Part shown: piece after piece, positions 1-8,253 of the stretch
How the letters are laid out: each line of letters begins with the position of its first letter
Position numbering within the stretch: position 1 is the stretch's first letter
Assembly: GCA_023424995.1 (NCBI GenBank)
Contig: JAFADH010000208.1
Location: forward strand, 1 to 22,765
Direction: 5' to 3'
Source: Bacillota bacterium
Lineage (GTDB): Bacteria; Bacillota; Clostridia; Lachnospirales; Lachnospiraceae
Length of the DNA: 22,765 nt
Made by a program: the position numbers and the translations under genes
Notes under the pieces: generated by a model
Told to the model about the DNA's origin: nothing
The model's input: the letters and a program-made list of their open reading frames with translations, nothing else
The model's database searches: none

Positions 1-46
1 TAAATAATCGGCTTCGCCGCAAATTTTCAACGATTTGTCAAGGGTA

Positions 47-74
47 TTGCGAAAAAAGTGGGGGATTTTATAAA
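47..74 (+). promoter_or_regulatory. Possible promoter of the first solute-binding lipoprotein
   Basis: A TTGCGA (47-52) and a TATAAA (69-74) are separated by 16 bp, which would place transcription start near position 81, some 70 bases before the lipoprotein start. The -35 is a modest match and the spacer is one base short of ideal. The gene could equally be transcribed from genes to the left of the window. Confidence 0.3.
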
Positions 75-149
75 AATGGAATCTGAAAGCCAGTAAAATC
101 AGGGCTTAGAGATTCCGAGAAGTTAAATGTATTAAGAGGAGGAAAGAAA

Positions 150-1754
150 ATGAGAAATGTACGCAAAAACATCAATGTGGTCATGGCAATACTGCTGATA
201 GCGGTTATGTCACTGAGCGCATGCAAAAAACCGACGGATGGCCCTTCCGGCTCGCCCACGGATGCTGCAAAAGACACTACGGAAACCTCAGATAATGATT
301 CCGGGGATCCGATTCAAAAAGAGCTTGCCAAGGGCCATGTAACCCTGATCGGATATCAGTTCGGTGATAACTCCGTCGATCATGATGCCGTACTGGCAAA
401 GCTGAACGAGAAGTTAAAGGCTGATATTAATACGACCATCGAGATAAGGGGAATCCCCTGGACGGATGCGGAAACCAAATATAAATTGATGTTTGCATCC
501 GGTGAAGAATTTGACTTCTGTTATTCCGGCGCATGGATCGGCTTTAATTCGGTGGCTACGACCAACGGGTATATGAGTCTTGATCTGGATATGGTAAAAA
601 CCTATGCTCCGGATACCTATGCAGCCACGTCGGAAGACCGCTGGAAGCAGGTTACGGTAAAGGGAAAGATCTATGGTCTTCCGAACATCAATGCCAAGAT
701 AAAGAATGTATTGGCGGTATTTCGCGGAGATCTCCTGGACAAGTACAATATCACCGGTGTTTCCAGTCCGGATGAATTTGTAGATGCCTTATTGACAATT
801 GCCGCAGGCGAAGACGAATTATTGGCGTGGAATGTGGGAAATGCGGAGCAAAACGGCAGAATGAGAGGAACCCTTTACAGCCAGGCTAAGAATTTAAAAG
901 ATGTAATCGCCGGTGTGCCCCTCCTTAGTGTGGATATGTTGGATGCTTCCTATAAAATATTTAAGATATACGAAGATCCGGATTATTTGAAGTACCTGGA
1001 GACCACACAGAAATTAGCAGATGCCGGTGTCTGGTCAAGGAGTGCTCTTGCCAATTCCAATACGGACGAGAATAACTTCCTTGCGGAAAAATCTGCCTGC
1101 TACATAGCAGATGCGTTTGATACCTTTAACAGAAATGACGCAACCATGAGAGCATTGAATGAAGCCTACGAAAACAGGTATTTTGAAGTAAATCCCGGTT
1201 ATAAGAAGATTCCCGAGGGCGGCAATATGTCCATGATTTCCATCAATGCCAACAGTAAGTATCCGGAAAGAGTAATGATGATGTATAACTTATTTGAAAC
1301 AGATAAGTCCTACTACGATCTGATTAACTATGGTATTGAAGGAACTCATTATGAAGCAGTCGGTGATACCAGATTCAATGCGCTTTTACCTAAATATAAT
1401 GACTTCGGCGGCTTTACCTTGTCCTGGGGAACAAACAATTCGAATCTGATCCGTCAGAATGCAACGGTGCCTCAGGAGCAAATTGATGCTTACAATAAGT
1501 CTCTTGCAGAAGATTCCATAGAGACACCGCTTGCTACGTTTACCTTTGATGACACTGAATATAAGAACGAGATTGCCGCAATCACCAATATTGTAGAGAC
1601 CTATATGATTCCCATCGAACTTGGACTGACTGACCAGGCGGAAGGTCTGGAAAAGATGAAGCAGAAACTGGACGCTGCCGGCATCGATCGACTGTTAGAG
1701 GCTGTTCAGGGACAGTTAGATGCTTATATAGCGGAATATAACGGAACCAACTAG
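150..1754 (+). CDS. LplA-like ABC transporter solute-binding lipoprotein
   Basis: A 534-residue secreted lipoprotein that probably captures a sugar or oligosaccharide outside the membrane for an ABC importer. The N-terminus has a basic stretch, a hydrophobic core and the lipobox LSAC, with the lipidated cysteine at residue 25. A low-complexity Ser/Thr/Asp/Gly-rich tether follows to about residue 55. The remainder has the length and style of large Firmicute sugar-binding proteins related to LplA, whose C-terminal part often matches DUF3502. Phrases such as GEEFDFCYSG, the GKIYGLPN segment near residue 170 and the C-terminal region ending in AYIAEYNGTN support this. The start follows an AGGAGG at 137-142, 7 bases upstream. 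A terminator follows directly. Partner permeases usually lie next to such genes; none are to the right, so they may be to the left of the window or elsewhere. The substrate cannot be read from sequence. Confidence 0.85.
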   Translation: MRNVRKNINVVMAILLIAVMSLSACKKPTDGPSGSPTDAAKDTTETSDNDSGDPIQKELAKGHVTLIGYQFGDNSVDHDAVLAKLNEKLKADINTTIEIRGIPWTDAETKYKLMFASGEEFDFCYSGAWIGFNSVATTNGYMSLDLDMVKTYAPDTYAATSEDRWKQVTVKGKIYGLPNINAKIKNVLAVFRGDLLDKYNITGVSSPDEFVDALLTIAAGEDELLAWNVGNAEQNGRMRGTLYSQAKNLKDVIAGVPLLSVDMLDASYKIFKIYEDPDYLKYLETTQKLADAGVWSRSALANSNTDENNFLAEKSACYIADAFDTFNRNDATMRALNEAYENRYFEVNPGYKKIPEGGNMSMISINANSKYPERVMMMYNLFETDKSYYDLINYGIEGTHYEAVGDTRFNALLPKYNDFGGFTLSWGTNNSNLIRQNATVPQEQIDAYNKSLAEDSIETPLATFTFDDTEYKNEIAAITNIVETYMIPIELGLTDQAEGLEKMKQKLDAAGIDRLLEAVQGQLDAYIAEYNGTN

Positions 1755-1806
1755 AGCCTGTGAGAGGTCTGATTACCGGCCCTTAAGCATCTGACACTAA
1801 TTCATT

Positions 1807-1841
1807 AAGCTGCAGACTATTAATTTTGTCTGCAGCTTTTT
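1807..1841 (+). terminator. Rho-independent terminator after the first lipoprotein
   Basis: AAGCTGCAGAC (1807-1817) pairs perfectly with GTCTGCAGCTT (1828-1838) around a 10-base AT-rich loop, and a T run to 1841 follows. Confidence 0.85.
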
Positions 1842-1895
1842 GAATATAATAATTTAATTATTTTATGCCGAACCAAAACTTTTATCCGTTTCTTA

Positions 1896-1904
1896 TGTTA
1901 TAAT
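1896..1904 (+). promoter_or_regulatory. Extended -10 promoter for the GH43-type gene
   Basis: TGTTATAAT is a perfect extended -10 (TG at 1896-1897, TATAAT at 1899-1904). No convincing -35 lies 17 bases upstream, which is usual for extended -10 promoters. Transcription would start near 1911 and leave a leader of about 90 bases. Confidence 0.55.
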
Positions 1905-1999
1905 TACTAAGGAAAGTATCAGGTCTTGAAGCTTAGAGAACAGGTTGTAATCCATCTTTATAGTCAGAGGGAGATAATCAGAAACGAGGAGTTGGAAGA

Positions 2000-2947
2000 A
2001 TGCAGGCTTATTTATTTGTACATTTTAAGGAAAAGAGAACACCGGACGGAGAGCAGGTTTACTTCGGGGTAAGCAGGGACGGCTTTCACTGGGAGAAGGT
2101 GAACGGCGGGAATCCTGTTCTATGGAGTTATTACGGAGATAAGGGCGTCAGAGATTTTACCGTTACCAGGACCGGAGCAGGTAAATTTGTGATTATGGCA
2201 ACGGATTTAAGTTTGTCCTATGGAATGCGGAATCAATATCATAATTCCTGGGAGGAAATCTCCAGGAACGGAAGCAAATATCTGGTTCTTTGGGAGTCCG
2301 AGGATTTGATCCGCTGGTCGGAGCAGAGAATGATAAAGCTGGGCGATGAAAACTTCGGCTGTCTGTGGGCGCCGGATATTATATATGACAGGAAGAAGGA
2401 GGATTACGTCATTCACTGGTCATCCTCCCATCGCTCCAATCACTATGGTGAAAAGGGAATCTATTATTCCAGGACAAAAGATTTTGTGAATTTTACGGCC
2501 GCTTCGTTATTATACCGGAAGGAGGACAGCGGAGTTATTGATTCCGCCATGTATGAGGAAGATGGGAGGTATTATCTGTTCTTAAAGAGTGAGAAGAATC
2601 CGGAGAAAATTATTCTTGTAGAATCAGAGAATATCACCGGGCCGTTTAAGAAAATCGATGAGTTTGATAAAAGCATGGAGCTGCTCCAGTCCGGATTATA
2701 TGAGGCTCCCACAGCGGTGCAACTGGAGGATGGCAGATGGTGCCTGTTCCTGGATTTTTACGGATGTTCCGCAGAAGAACAAGGATATGTTCCGTTCATA
2801 ACGGAGAAGCTGCAGACAGGAAGATTTATCCGCTCGGATGCATCCTTTGAATTCCCGTATGGATATAAACACGGAACCATACTGACCATCACCATGGAAG
2901 AATATGAAAGACTGAAGGCTTATAAAAAGATGCCGTCAGAGCATTAA
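2000..2947 (+). CDS. GH43-type glycoside hydrolase, cytoplasmic
   Basis: A 315-residue five-bladed beta-propeller protein of the GH43 type, a family that removes arabinose, xylose or galactose units from plant polysaccharides. It has no signal peptide, so it probably acts in the cytoplasm on imported oligosaccharides. Visible family marks are an RD at 51-52 (candidate base Asp52), WAPD at 123-126, an Asp in VIDSAM at 181 (candidate pKa modulator), EAP at 235-237 (candidate acid Glu235) and YKHGTIL with His291. Residue roles are assigned by analogy with the family. The usual N-terminal DP motif is replaced by RDF, as in GH43 members whose first blade begins with a strand that precedes the catalytic Asp. 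The start has GAGGAG at 1986-1991. The gene stands alone between a terminator and a converging gene. The preceding sugar-binding lipoprotein suggests a shared substrate, but their transcripts look separate. Exact specificity is unknown. Confidence 0.8.
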   Translation: MQAYLFVHFKEKRTPDGEQVYFGVSRDGFHWEKVNGGNPVLWSYYGDKGVRDFTVTRTGAGKFVIMATDLSLSYGMRNQYHNSWEEISRNGSKYLVLWESEDLIRWSEQRMIKLGDENFGCLWAPDIIYDRKKEDYVIHWSSSHRSNHYGEKGIYYSRTKDFVNFTAASLLYRKEDSGVIDSAMYEEDGRYYLFLKSEKNPEKIILVESENITGPFKKIDEFDKSMELLQSGLYEAPTAVQLEDGRWCLFLDFYGCSAEEQGYVPFITEKLQTGRFIRSDASFEFPYGYKHGTILTITMEEYERLKAYKKMPSEH

Positions 2948-3246
2948 GATACAGTGATATTATAAAAAATCAAGGCATATTCAGGATAGAACCTGGTATG
3001 CAAGAGATTTGGCAATTGATGTTCACATTGAGTGTTTGGATGATCATAAAGGATTACCGATACCGTCTTTTTGTCTCGGACAGCAGACGATAATTGTTAT
3101 TTTGGAAAGGCGATCATTATATATCTCACCGTCTGGCGGCGTGTCGGATAGCGGACCGTTCCGCAGATCTTACAGACGGTGAGATTATTTCATGCGGCAC
3201 ATTATAATGATTTTATGTTATGGATATCCATCCCATAGCATTCGCG
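2948..3246. other. Gene-poor stretch between converging genes
   Basis: No supported gene. A frame is open from 2958 to the TGA at 3180-3182, but it has no good start codon or ribosome binding site and I do not recognise its translation. The only strong structure is the 13-bp inverted repeat at 3123-3185. There is no hairpin with a T run directly after the GH43-type gene. Confidence 0.6.
3123..3185. repeat. 63-bp element bounded by 13-bp perfect inverted repeats
   Basis: ATCTCACCGTCTG (3123-3135) is the exact reverse complement of CAGACGGTGAGAT (3173-3185). Inside the 37-base spacer is a second hairpin, GCGGA (3151-3155) and TCCGC (3160-3164) with a CCGT loop. TAT flanks both ends (3120-3122 and 3186-3188), which could be a short target duplication or chance. 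Neither strand has a T run after the stem, so it is not a standard terminator. It could be a small non-autonomous mobile element, an RNA stability hairpin or a cruciform between the two converging genes. Confidence 0.55.
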
Positions 3247-3267
3247 GAATAAAAGTCTTGGAAGACT
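3247..3267 (-). terminator. Weak terminator of the flavodiiron gene
   Basis: On the reverse strand AGTCT and AGACT form a 5-bp stem around TCCA (3254-3267), and TTTATT follows, 14 bases after the stop codon. The stem is short, so efficiency is doubtful. Confidence 0.4.
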
Positions 3268-3280
3268 CCGATACAGACCT

Positions 3281-4486
3281 TCAGCTTAGAACGGAATCGA
3301 CGACGGAATCTGCAAGTGCCAGCAATTCATCCATTTGGGAAGGCTTTAGGGAGGAGCGGAGAACCAGAGGAGATCCCAACAGCTCCATGCTCTTCATTCC
3401 CGAAACCAGCTCCTGCATGATTTTGTGTGAAGCCGGAGCCCAGGAACCGTTCCCTATCAAAGCATACTTGCGTTTTTGAAGGTTTAAGACGGACATATCT
3501 CTTATCAGAGCTTCCATGCCGAAATACAGTCCGGCGTTATAGGTGGGTGCGGCGAAGACCAGATGGCTGTATTTGAAAGCATCCGCAATGATATAGGAGG
3601 CATGGGTCTTGGACACATCATAGACCCTCATATCCTGGACGCCTCTTTCTGCCAGCCGGTTGGCTATAACAGATACGGCATTCTCGGTATTACCGTACAT
3701 GGAGGCATAAACCAGTACTACCCCCTGCTTTTCCGGTACATAACGGCTCCACAGGTCATACTTGGTAAGGATGTAATCCAGGCTGCTGCGCCAGATCGGA
3801 CCGTGCAGCGGGCATATCATACGGATCTCGGACCCCGACACCTTCTTAAGGGCAGATTGTACCTGGACTCCGTATTTACCCACGATATTGGTATAGTAAC
3901 GGCGTGCTTCTTCAAGAAAAGCGCCTTCAAAATCAATTTCATCATTAAAAAGATTCCCTGAGAGGGCGCCGAAGGAGCCGAAAGCATCTGCGCTAAAGAG
4001 AATCTTCTCCTGCTCCTCATAGGTGAACATGACCTCGGGCCAGTGGACCATGGGGGTGAAAAAGAAGCGCAGTCTGTGGGTACCGAGCTCAAGGGTATCC
4101 TTTTCCGTGACCTCATAAAGCAGGGCATCGATATCGAAATCGTAGAACTGGCGGATCATCTGGAAGGTTTTTTGGTTGCCCACAAGCTTCATATCCGGAT
4201 ACCGTCTGCAAAGCTCTTCGATATTGGCGCAGTGGTCAGGCTCCATATGATTGATGACGAGATAATCTATGGTCCTGCCTTGCAGCACCTGCTCGATATT
4301 TTCGAAAAACTGCCTGGAGATGGAGGAGTCCACCGTATCAAGCAGGGCTACCTTTTCATCCATGATCAGGTAGGAATTATAGGCAACGCCGCCCGGCAAA
4401 GGGAACATGTTCTCAAAAAGAGCGAGTCTCCGGTCGTTGCCGCCTATCCAGTGTATATCAGAAGTTATTTGTCTTGTGCAATGCAT
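3281..4486 (-). CDS. fprA: Flavodiiron protein (A-type flavoprotein), O2/NO reductase
   Basis: A 401-residue cytoplasmic flavodiiron protein. The family reduces O2 to water and/or NO to N2O and protects anaerobes from these gases. The N-terminal metallo-beta-lactamase-like domain (about 1-250) keeps all seven expected diiron ligands: His80, Glu82, Asp84 and His85 in HMEPDH, then His148, Asp167 and His228. The C-terminal flavodoxin-like domain (about 255-401) has the FMN phosphate loop SMYGNTENA at 262-270. The length is that of the basic class A form, with no fused rubredoxin or flavin reductase, so electrons must come from a separate rubredoxin or reductase not seen here. The start has GAAAGGAAAT about 6 bases upstream (4493-4502, reverse strand). 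It is the only reverse-strand gene and forms its own transcription unit. O2 versus NO preference cannot be read from the sequence. Confidence 0.95.
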   Translation of the reverse strand: MHCTRQITSDIHWIGGNDRRLALFENMFPLPGGVAYNSYLIMDEKVALLDTVDSSISRQFFENIEQVLQGRTIDYLVINHMEPDHCANIEELCRRYPDMKLVGNQKTFQMIRQFYDFDIDALLYEVTEKDTLELGTHRLRFFFTPMVHWPEVMFTYEEQEKILFSADAFGSFGALSGNLFNDEIDFEGAFLEEARRYYTNIVGKYGVQVQSALKKVSGSEIRMICPLHGPIWRSSLDYILTKYDLWSRYVPEKQGVVLVYASMYGNTENAVSVIANRLAERGVQDMRVYDVSKTHASYIIADAFKYSHLVFAAPTYNAGLYFGMEALIRDMSVLNLQKRKYALIGNGSWAPASHKIMQELVSGMKSMELLGSPLVLRSSLKPSQMDELLALADSVVDSVLS

Positions 4487-4556
4487 ATGGTTATTTCCTT
4501 TCTTTGTGACAATTTAATCCGGTTTTATGATAAATAATTCAAGAACTTTTGGTGTG

Positions 4557-4585
4557 ACTATAACATATTTATGAGGTTTTTTCAA
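4557..4585 (-). promoter_or_regulatory. Promoter of the flavodiiron gene
   Basis: On the reverse strand TTGAAA (4580-4585) and TATAGT (4557-4562) are separated by exactly 17 bp, and a TG one base before the -10 gives an extended -10. Transcription would start near 4550, about 64 bases upstream of the ATG. No operator-like palindrome is evident. Confidence 0.75.
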
Positions 4586-4671
4586 GAGCTTTCGCTTGCT
4601 CCTCCTGCTGCCGAAGAGACTGAAAACAAGATTACAGGCTCCGGCATGTAATATGGCAGATATATATAGAT
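4586..4671. other. Rest of the divergent intergenic region
   Basis: This is the part of the 320-base gap between the flavodiiron gene and the Big2-DUF6273 gene that lies between their two promoters. I see only a short GAGC/GCTC hairpin near 4586-4602 and no gene. Confidence 0.5.
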
Positions 4672-4700
4672 TTGTTGTTTTATGGATAATGTGATAAAAT
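4672..4700 (+). promoter_or_regulatory. Promoter of the Big2-DUF6273 gene
   Basis: TTGTTG (4672-4677) and TAAAAT (4695-4700) are 17 bp apart, giving a leader of about 100 bases before the ATG at 4807. It is divergent from the flavodiiron promoter, with about 86 bp between the two -35 elements. Confidence 0.65.
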
Positions 4701-4806
4701 ATAACTATTAATGAAGAGTTGAAGGATGAGGAAGTATTTCATTATGTGTTATCGTATGCAGAGCCTTCCGTTTGAAAACAACAGCAGAGCAGAAAGGAAT
4801 TGATGT

Positions 4807-6240
4807 ATGGATAAAAGAATACACAGCAAATCCGGTAACTTAAAATCTATGGCAGGGAAAGGAACAGGAAAGAAAAACAGCCTGTTTCGCACAGGTATGA
4901 GAGTTATTCTCTCCGTTATAATGATTGCGGCCATCGGTGTGAATGTAACGAAGGCCGCGGTTGTAAAAACAGCCGGGGACACCGGCAGTCCGGAGATCAC
5001 CGTAACGGAAAGCCTGACGATCTACGCGGGCAATACCGCAAAGATCACGGTGAGTTCAGACAGCGAAGTACGGATCACATCCTGGAAATCCCAGGATGAA
5101 ACGATAGCAACTGTCTCGGAAGGAGTGGTAATCGCTCAATCCGTCGGAATGACAAAGGTGGTAACAACTCTTGTCTCAGAGAAGGATAATAAGAAGAGAT
5201 CCTATACAACCGATGTCACGGTGAATCCGGGCAATGTTACTCTTACGGCCTCAAGCAAAACGGTTGCCGTCGGAGAAACAATAAGACTCAAAACCATGGT
5301 AAACTACGGCGTAATTGACAGCCTTTCCTATGAATCCGGCAATAAGTCGGCAGCAACCGTAAAAAAGGACGGTATCTACGGAATCGTTACGGGCATATCG
5401 GAAGGCAGGGCGGTTATCACTGCAAAAGTCGAGATAGGCGGTGTCATCAAGAAAAAGACAGTGGAGATCAGGGTCGAAGAAAAGGCAGAGCCGGACCTGC
5501 CCATCTCCCAGCCGGCGAACGGAAAGAAATATACGGTCAATAGTGAATGGAAGGGAAGCCGTGTCTATTACGGAGAATTTGAACAGGATAATAATCTTAA
5601 AAACGGAAAGGAGCCCATTCTGTGGAGGGTCCTGGAGATTACGGACGATACGGTGCTCCTGTTATCCGAATATGGCCTGATCTGCAAGAATTATAATGAC
5701 ACCTACGACTCCGTGACCTGGGAGACATCAACGCTCCGGGCATGGCTGAACGAAACCTTTTTAGACAGTGCTTTTACCAATGCGGAGCAGAATGCCGTCT
5801 TTGACTCCAGGGTAGTAAATTCCGATAATCTTAAATACGGTACCGACGGAGGGAAGGATACCAGGGATAAGGTATTCCTGCTCTCATATGAGGAAGCGCA
5901 GAATAATGTCTACGGCTTCCAAAGCGGAGTATCCAAGAAAAGTAAAACAAGGACTATGGAACTGACGCCGTATGCCCTGCAGGAGGGCTATGCCAATAAA
6001 GATAACGGCAATACCTGCTGGTGGCTGCGCTCACCGGGCATAACCAACCAATATGCGGCCTATGTCTTTACCGTGGGAAGCATTACGGACAGCTACTTTG
6101 TGGGCCGCAGAAATGACGGGGTACGGCCGGTTATCCGGGTAAAGCTTTCTTCCGTTATATTCGGGGAATCCCTAAGTGCCGGTAAAGAATCCTATCCGGT
6201 GCTTATTGCGGAAGAACCGGTTCTTGGTATCGATCAGTAG
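4807..6240 (+). CDS. Secreted protein with Ig-like (Big2) repeats and a DUF6273 domain
   Basis: A 477-residue exported protein of unknown role. An unusually long basic n-region (1-31) precedes a hydrophobic segment (about 32-48) with a possible signal peptidase site after TKA at 48-50. Two beta-rich repeats follow, about 62-140 and 143-224, with the bacterial Ig-like pattern (SWKSQDETIATVSEGVV and SYESGNKSAATVKKDGI). The C-terminal domain, about 238-450, fits DUF6273, recognised from PILWRVLEI, VTWETSTLRAWLNETFL, DKVFLLSYEEA, CWWLRSPG and VRPVIRV in that order. DUF6273 is common in secreted Lachnospiraceae proteins and has no established function. No anchor motif such as LPXTG or an S-layer repeat is seen, so it may be released or held by its uncleaved signal segment. 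The start has GAAAGGA at 4792-4798. Starting at Met31 would give a normal signal peptide, but the site there is poor. It is a single-gene unit with its own promoter and terminator. Confidence 0.8.
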   Translation: MDKRIHSKSGNLKSMAGKGTGKKNSLFRTGMRVILSVIMIAAIGVNVTKAAVVKTAGDTGSPEITVTESLTIYAGNTAKITVSSDSEVRITSWKSQDETIATVSEGVVIAQSVGMTKVVTTLVSEKDNKKRSYTTDVTVNPGNVTLTASSKTVAVGETIRLKTMVNYGVIDSLSYESGNKSAATVKKDGIYGIVTGISEGRAVITAKVEIGGVIKKKTVEIRVEEKAEPDLPISQPANGKKYTVNSEWKGSRVYYGEFEQDNNLKNGKEPILWRVLEITDDTVLLLSEYGLICKNYNDTYDSVTWETSTLRAWLNETFLDSAFTNAEQNAVFDSRVVNSDNLKYGTDGGKDTRDKVFLLSYEEAQNNVYGFQSGVSKKSKTRTMELTPYALQEGYANKDNGNTCWWLRSPGITNQYAAYVFTVGSITDSYFVGRRNDGVRPVIRVKLSSVIFGESLSAGKESYPVLIAEEPVLGIDQ

Positions 6241-6378
6241 GCAGGTATTTAATGACGGTATTAGTTTCAATTTGAACATTAATTCTGAACATGTATGATC
6301 AATTAAAAATGATAAGTGATGATTTTCTTTATCATAATGCCAATCAAATTATAGATATAAATTCATATTATACGGTGC

Positions 6379-6407
6379 ACCGGCGGGAAAATTTCCCGCC
6401 GGTTTTC
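6379..6407 (+). terminator. Strong terminator after the Big2-DUF6273 gene
   Basis: A perfect 12-bp palindromic stem spans 6379-6390 and 6392-6403 (ACCGGCGGGAAA and its complement) and is followed by TTTTC. In practice the A/T pairs at the tip will open to form the loop. Confidence 0.9.
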
Positions 6408-6717
6408 TATTGATTTATCCGCCGATTTATCCGTCCGGCGATCAAATATCATCAAAAAAAACGTATCTATCACAATATAAGACAAAAATTAACAACTTTA
6501 TGAATTGAAAAATTTACATAATTATTGCAAAGTAAAGTTATGGGAAGGGGGGATTTGGAAAATAAGGATTTAAATGGAATCAAGAATTAAGCGTATAAGA
6601 ACAGCCGAGCGTCTCACAATGAAATACCTGTTATGATAATGATCTGCAAATATCATGCAGATTGGAAGGTCAAAATCATAAGAGCGGGTTTTCGAAGCTC
6701 TGAAAGGAGAGGGTTCT
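6408..6717. other. AT-rich upstream region and leader of the chitinase gene
   Basis: No gene is supported here. The region includes an AT-rich block (about 6465-6540) with only weak promoter matches, such as TTTACA at 6513-6518 and AGTTAT at 6536-6541, 17 bp apart. A GA/G-rich tract follows (6541-6560). Near the gene are two hairpins: ATCTGCA/TGCAGAT around a 7-base loop (6642-6662) and AGAGC/GCTCT just before the ribosome binding site. I looked for a c-di-GMP riboswitch, which sometimes controls chitinases, and did not find its core. Confidence 0.5.
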
Positions 6718-8181
6718 ATGTTTAAAAACAAGCGATTCTTTGTATATCTTACGATCCTGACTTTATTTGCATTAACGTTGCGCCCCATGTTACCGAATGT
6801 ACAGGCAGTAGATAACAGCGTTACAAAATCGGAGGAGGGCTTATCAGGAACTATAGCCACGGCAAGTTATGAAGAATGGAACAGCAGTAAGATATACTTA
6901 AATGGAGATATGGTCACATATAACGGAGCAAACTACATGGCCAGATGGTGGACTCAGGGAGAGACCCCCGGTATTGCGGAGGTATGGAAATTAGTAACAG
7001 ATCCCTCCACCGGAGAATATCCCCAATGGAACAGCTCAGCGGTCTATGTAGGCGGTGATATCGTTACTTATCAGGGAAATAACTACAGGGCACAGTGGTG
7101 GACCCAGGGAGAGACCCCGGGAGTTGCAGACGTATGGCAGCTGATCGGAGGTACGGTACCTACCCCGACGCCGGTACCGTCGGGTACACCTACAGTAACT
7201 CCGGTCCCTACAATTACACCGACTCCTCCGGTCACTCCGGTACCTACCACACCGCCGGATCCGGATAAATTTAAGGTGGTGGGCTATTATCCCAGCTGGG
7301 AACCGGGAAAGGTTGATACGATCCAGTATAATAATTTAACCCATATTAATTATGCCTTTGCCATTCCTACCAGTGACGGAGCACTTCTTCCCCTGGAGAA
7401 TGCACAAACGGCACAATATATCATACAACAGGCACATGCCAGAGGAGTTAAGGTACTCCTGGCGGTGGGCGGCTGGTCCTATAACGGAACGCCGCTGGAA
7501 TCAACCTTTATGGCGGCGACCAGTACTCCTGCGAAGATAGTGCAGTTCGGGAATAACATCATAGCCATGGCGAAGCAATACGGCTTTGACGGAGTGGATA
7601 TGGATTGGGAGCATCCGAGAACGGACGGAACCAGCAAGCAGCAATATGAGGATCTCATGGTTTATCTGAGCACCCAGCTGAAGAAGGATAATCTGCTTCT
7701 GACTGCGGCGGTATTAAGCGGTGTGACGCCGGACGGGGTGATCTACTGGGATTCGGCAGCCCATACGGATACGGTAATTAACAGTGTGGACTGGTTCAAT
7801 GTAATGGCTTATGACGGCGGAGACGGCAACAGGCACTCCACCTATGAATTCGCTGTTATGTGTGCAAAATACTGGAGGGACACCAGGCATATGCCTGCGA
7901 ACAAGGTCGTCCTGGGTGTGCCCTTCTACGGCAGGCCTTCCTGGGCCTCCTATGCAGCTATCCTGCAGGCAAATCCCAATGCCTATAACACCGACGTATC
8001 CATGATCAACGGAATGGAGGCACATTATAACGGAATTCCGACCATACAGGCCAAGACCCAATGGGCCTGCGATAATATCGGAGGTATCATGATATGGGAG
8101 CTTTCCCAGGATACCACGGATCTGAATAAGAGCCTGCTGAATGCTATCGGCAATAAGGTACGAAGTAATAACAAATGGTAA
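6718..8181 (+). CDS. Secreted GH18 chitinase with two chitin-binding modules
   Basis: A 487-residue extracellular chitinase that hydrolyses beta-1,4-linked N-acetylglucosamine chains. The signal peptide (1-30) ends with AQA. Two near-identical CBM5/12-type modules follow at about 51-92 and 101-142, each with an N-terminal WNSS, a GDxVTY core and WWTQGETPG. A Pro/Thr linker spans about 147-182. The GH18 barrel (about 185-478) carries the catalytic signature DGVDMDWE at 291-298 with proton donor Glu298, AVGGW in place of the more usual SxGG-type motif (249-253), MAYD at 363-366 and the late-barrel Trp460 in IWE. There is no room for a large alpha+beta insertion, so an open, endo-type cleft is likely (inference). 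The start has AAAGGAG with good spacing. Terminators on both sides make it monocistronic. Some GH18 enzymes of this form act on other GlcNAc polymers, but the chitin-binding modules favour chitin. Confidence 0.93.
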   Translation: MFKNKRFFVYLTILTLFALTLRPMLPNVQAVDNSVTKSEEGLSGTIATASYEEWNSSKIYLNGDMVTYNGANYMARWWTQGETPGIAEVWKLVTDPSTGEYPQWNSSAVYVGGDIVTYQGNNYRAQWWTQGETPGVADVWQLIGGTVPTPTPVPSGTPTVTPVPTITPTPPVTPVPTTPPDPDKFKVVGYYPSWEPGKVDTIQYNNLTHINYAFAIPTSDGALLPLENAQTAQYIIQQAHARGVKVLLAVGGWSYNGTPLESTFMAATSTPAKIVQFGNNIIAMAKQYGFDGVDMDWEHPRTDGTSKQQYEDLMVYLSTQLKKDNLLLTAAVLSGVTPDGVIYWDSAAHTDTVINSVDWFNVMAYDGGDGNRHSTYEFAVMCAKYWRDTRHMPANKVVLGVPFYGRPSWASYAAILQANPNAYNTDVSMINGMEAHYNGIPTIQAKTQWACDNIGGIMIWELSQDTTDLNKSLLNAIGNKVRSNNKW

Positions 8182-8253
8182 CCTGAATTCCGTATACGAA
8201 AGAGACATTTGAGAGACACTCGGCCAAAATCAATTGGATATGAATTAAGAAAC

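Noticed and set aside
2958..3182. Open frame of about 75 codons after the GH43-type gene
   Set aside because: It has no in-frame ATG with a ribosome binding site, no recognisable motif, and its end is formed by the inverted-repeat element. It may be a remnant or chance.
3192..3479. Forward open frame overlapping the end of the flavodiiron gene
   Set aside because: It is antisense to a clear conserved gene, has no ribosome binding site and its translation is low complexity.
4043..4537. 164-codon forward frame opposite the flavodiiron gene
   Set aside because: Its translation mirrors the coding constraint of the true reverse-strand gene, and it has no start signals.
6470..6530. Possible fifth copy of the CAATA--TTACAT regulator site upstream of the chitinase
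   Set aside because: CACAATAT at 6471-6478, ATTAACAA and TTTACAT are present, but not in the order or spacing of the two real copies. In AT-rich DNA this can be chance.
6541..6717. c-di-GMP riboswitch in the chitinase leader
   Set aside because: The conserved core of the GEMM-I class was not found; only simple hairpins are present.
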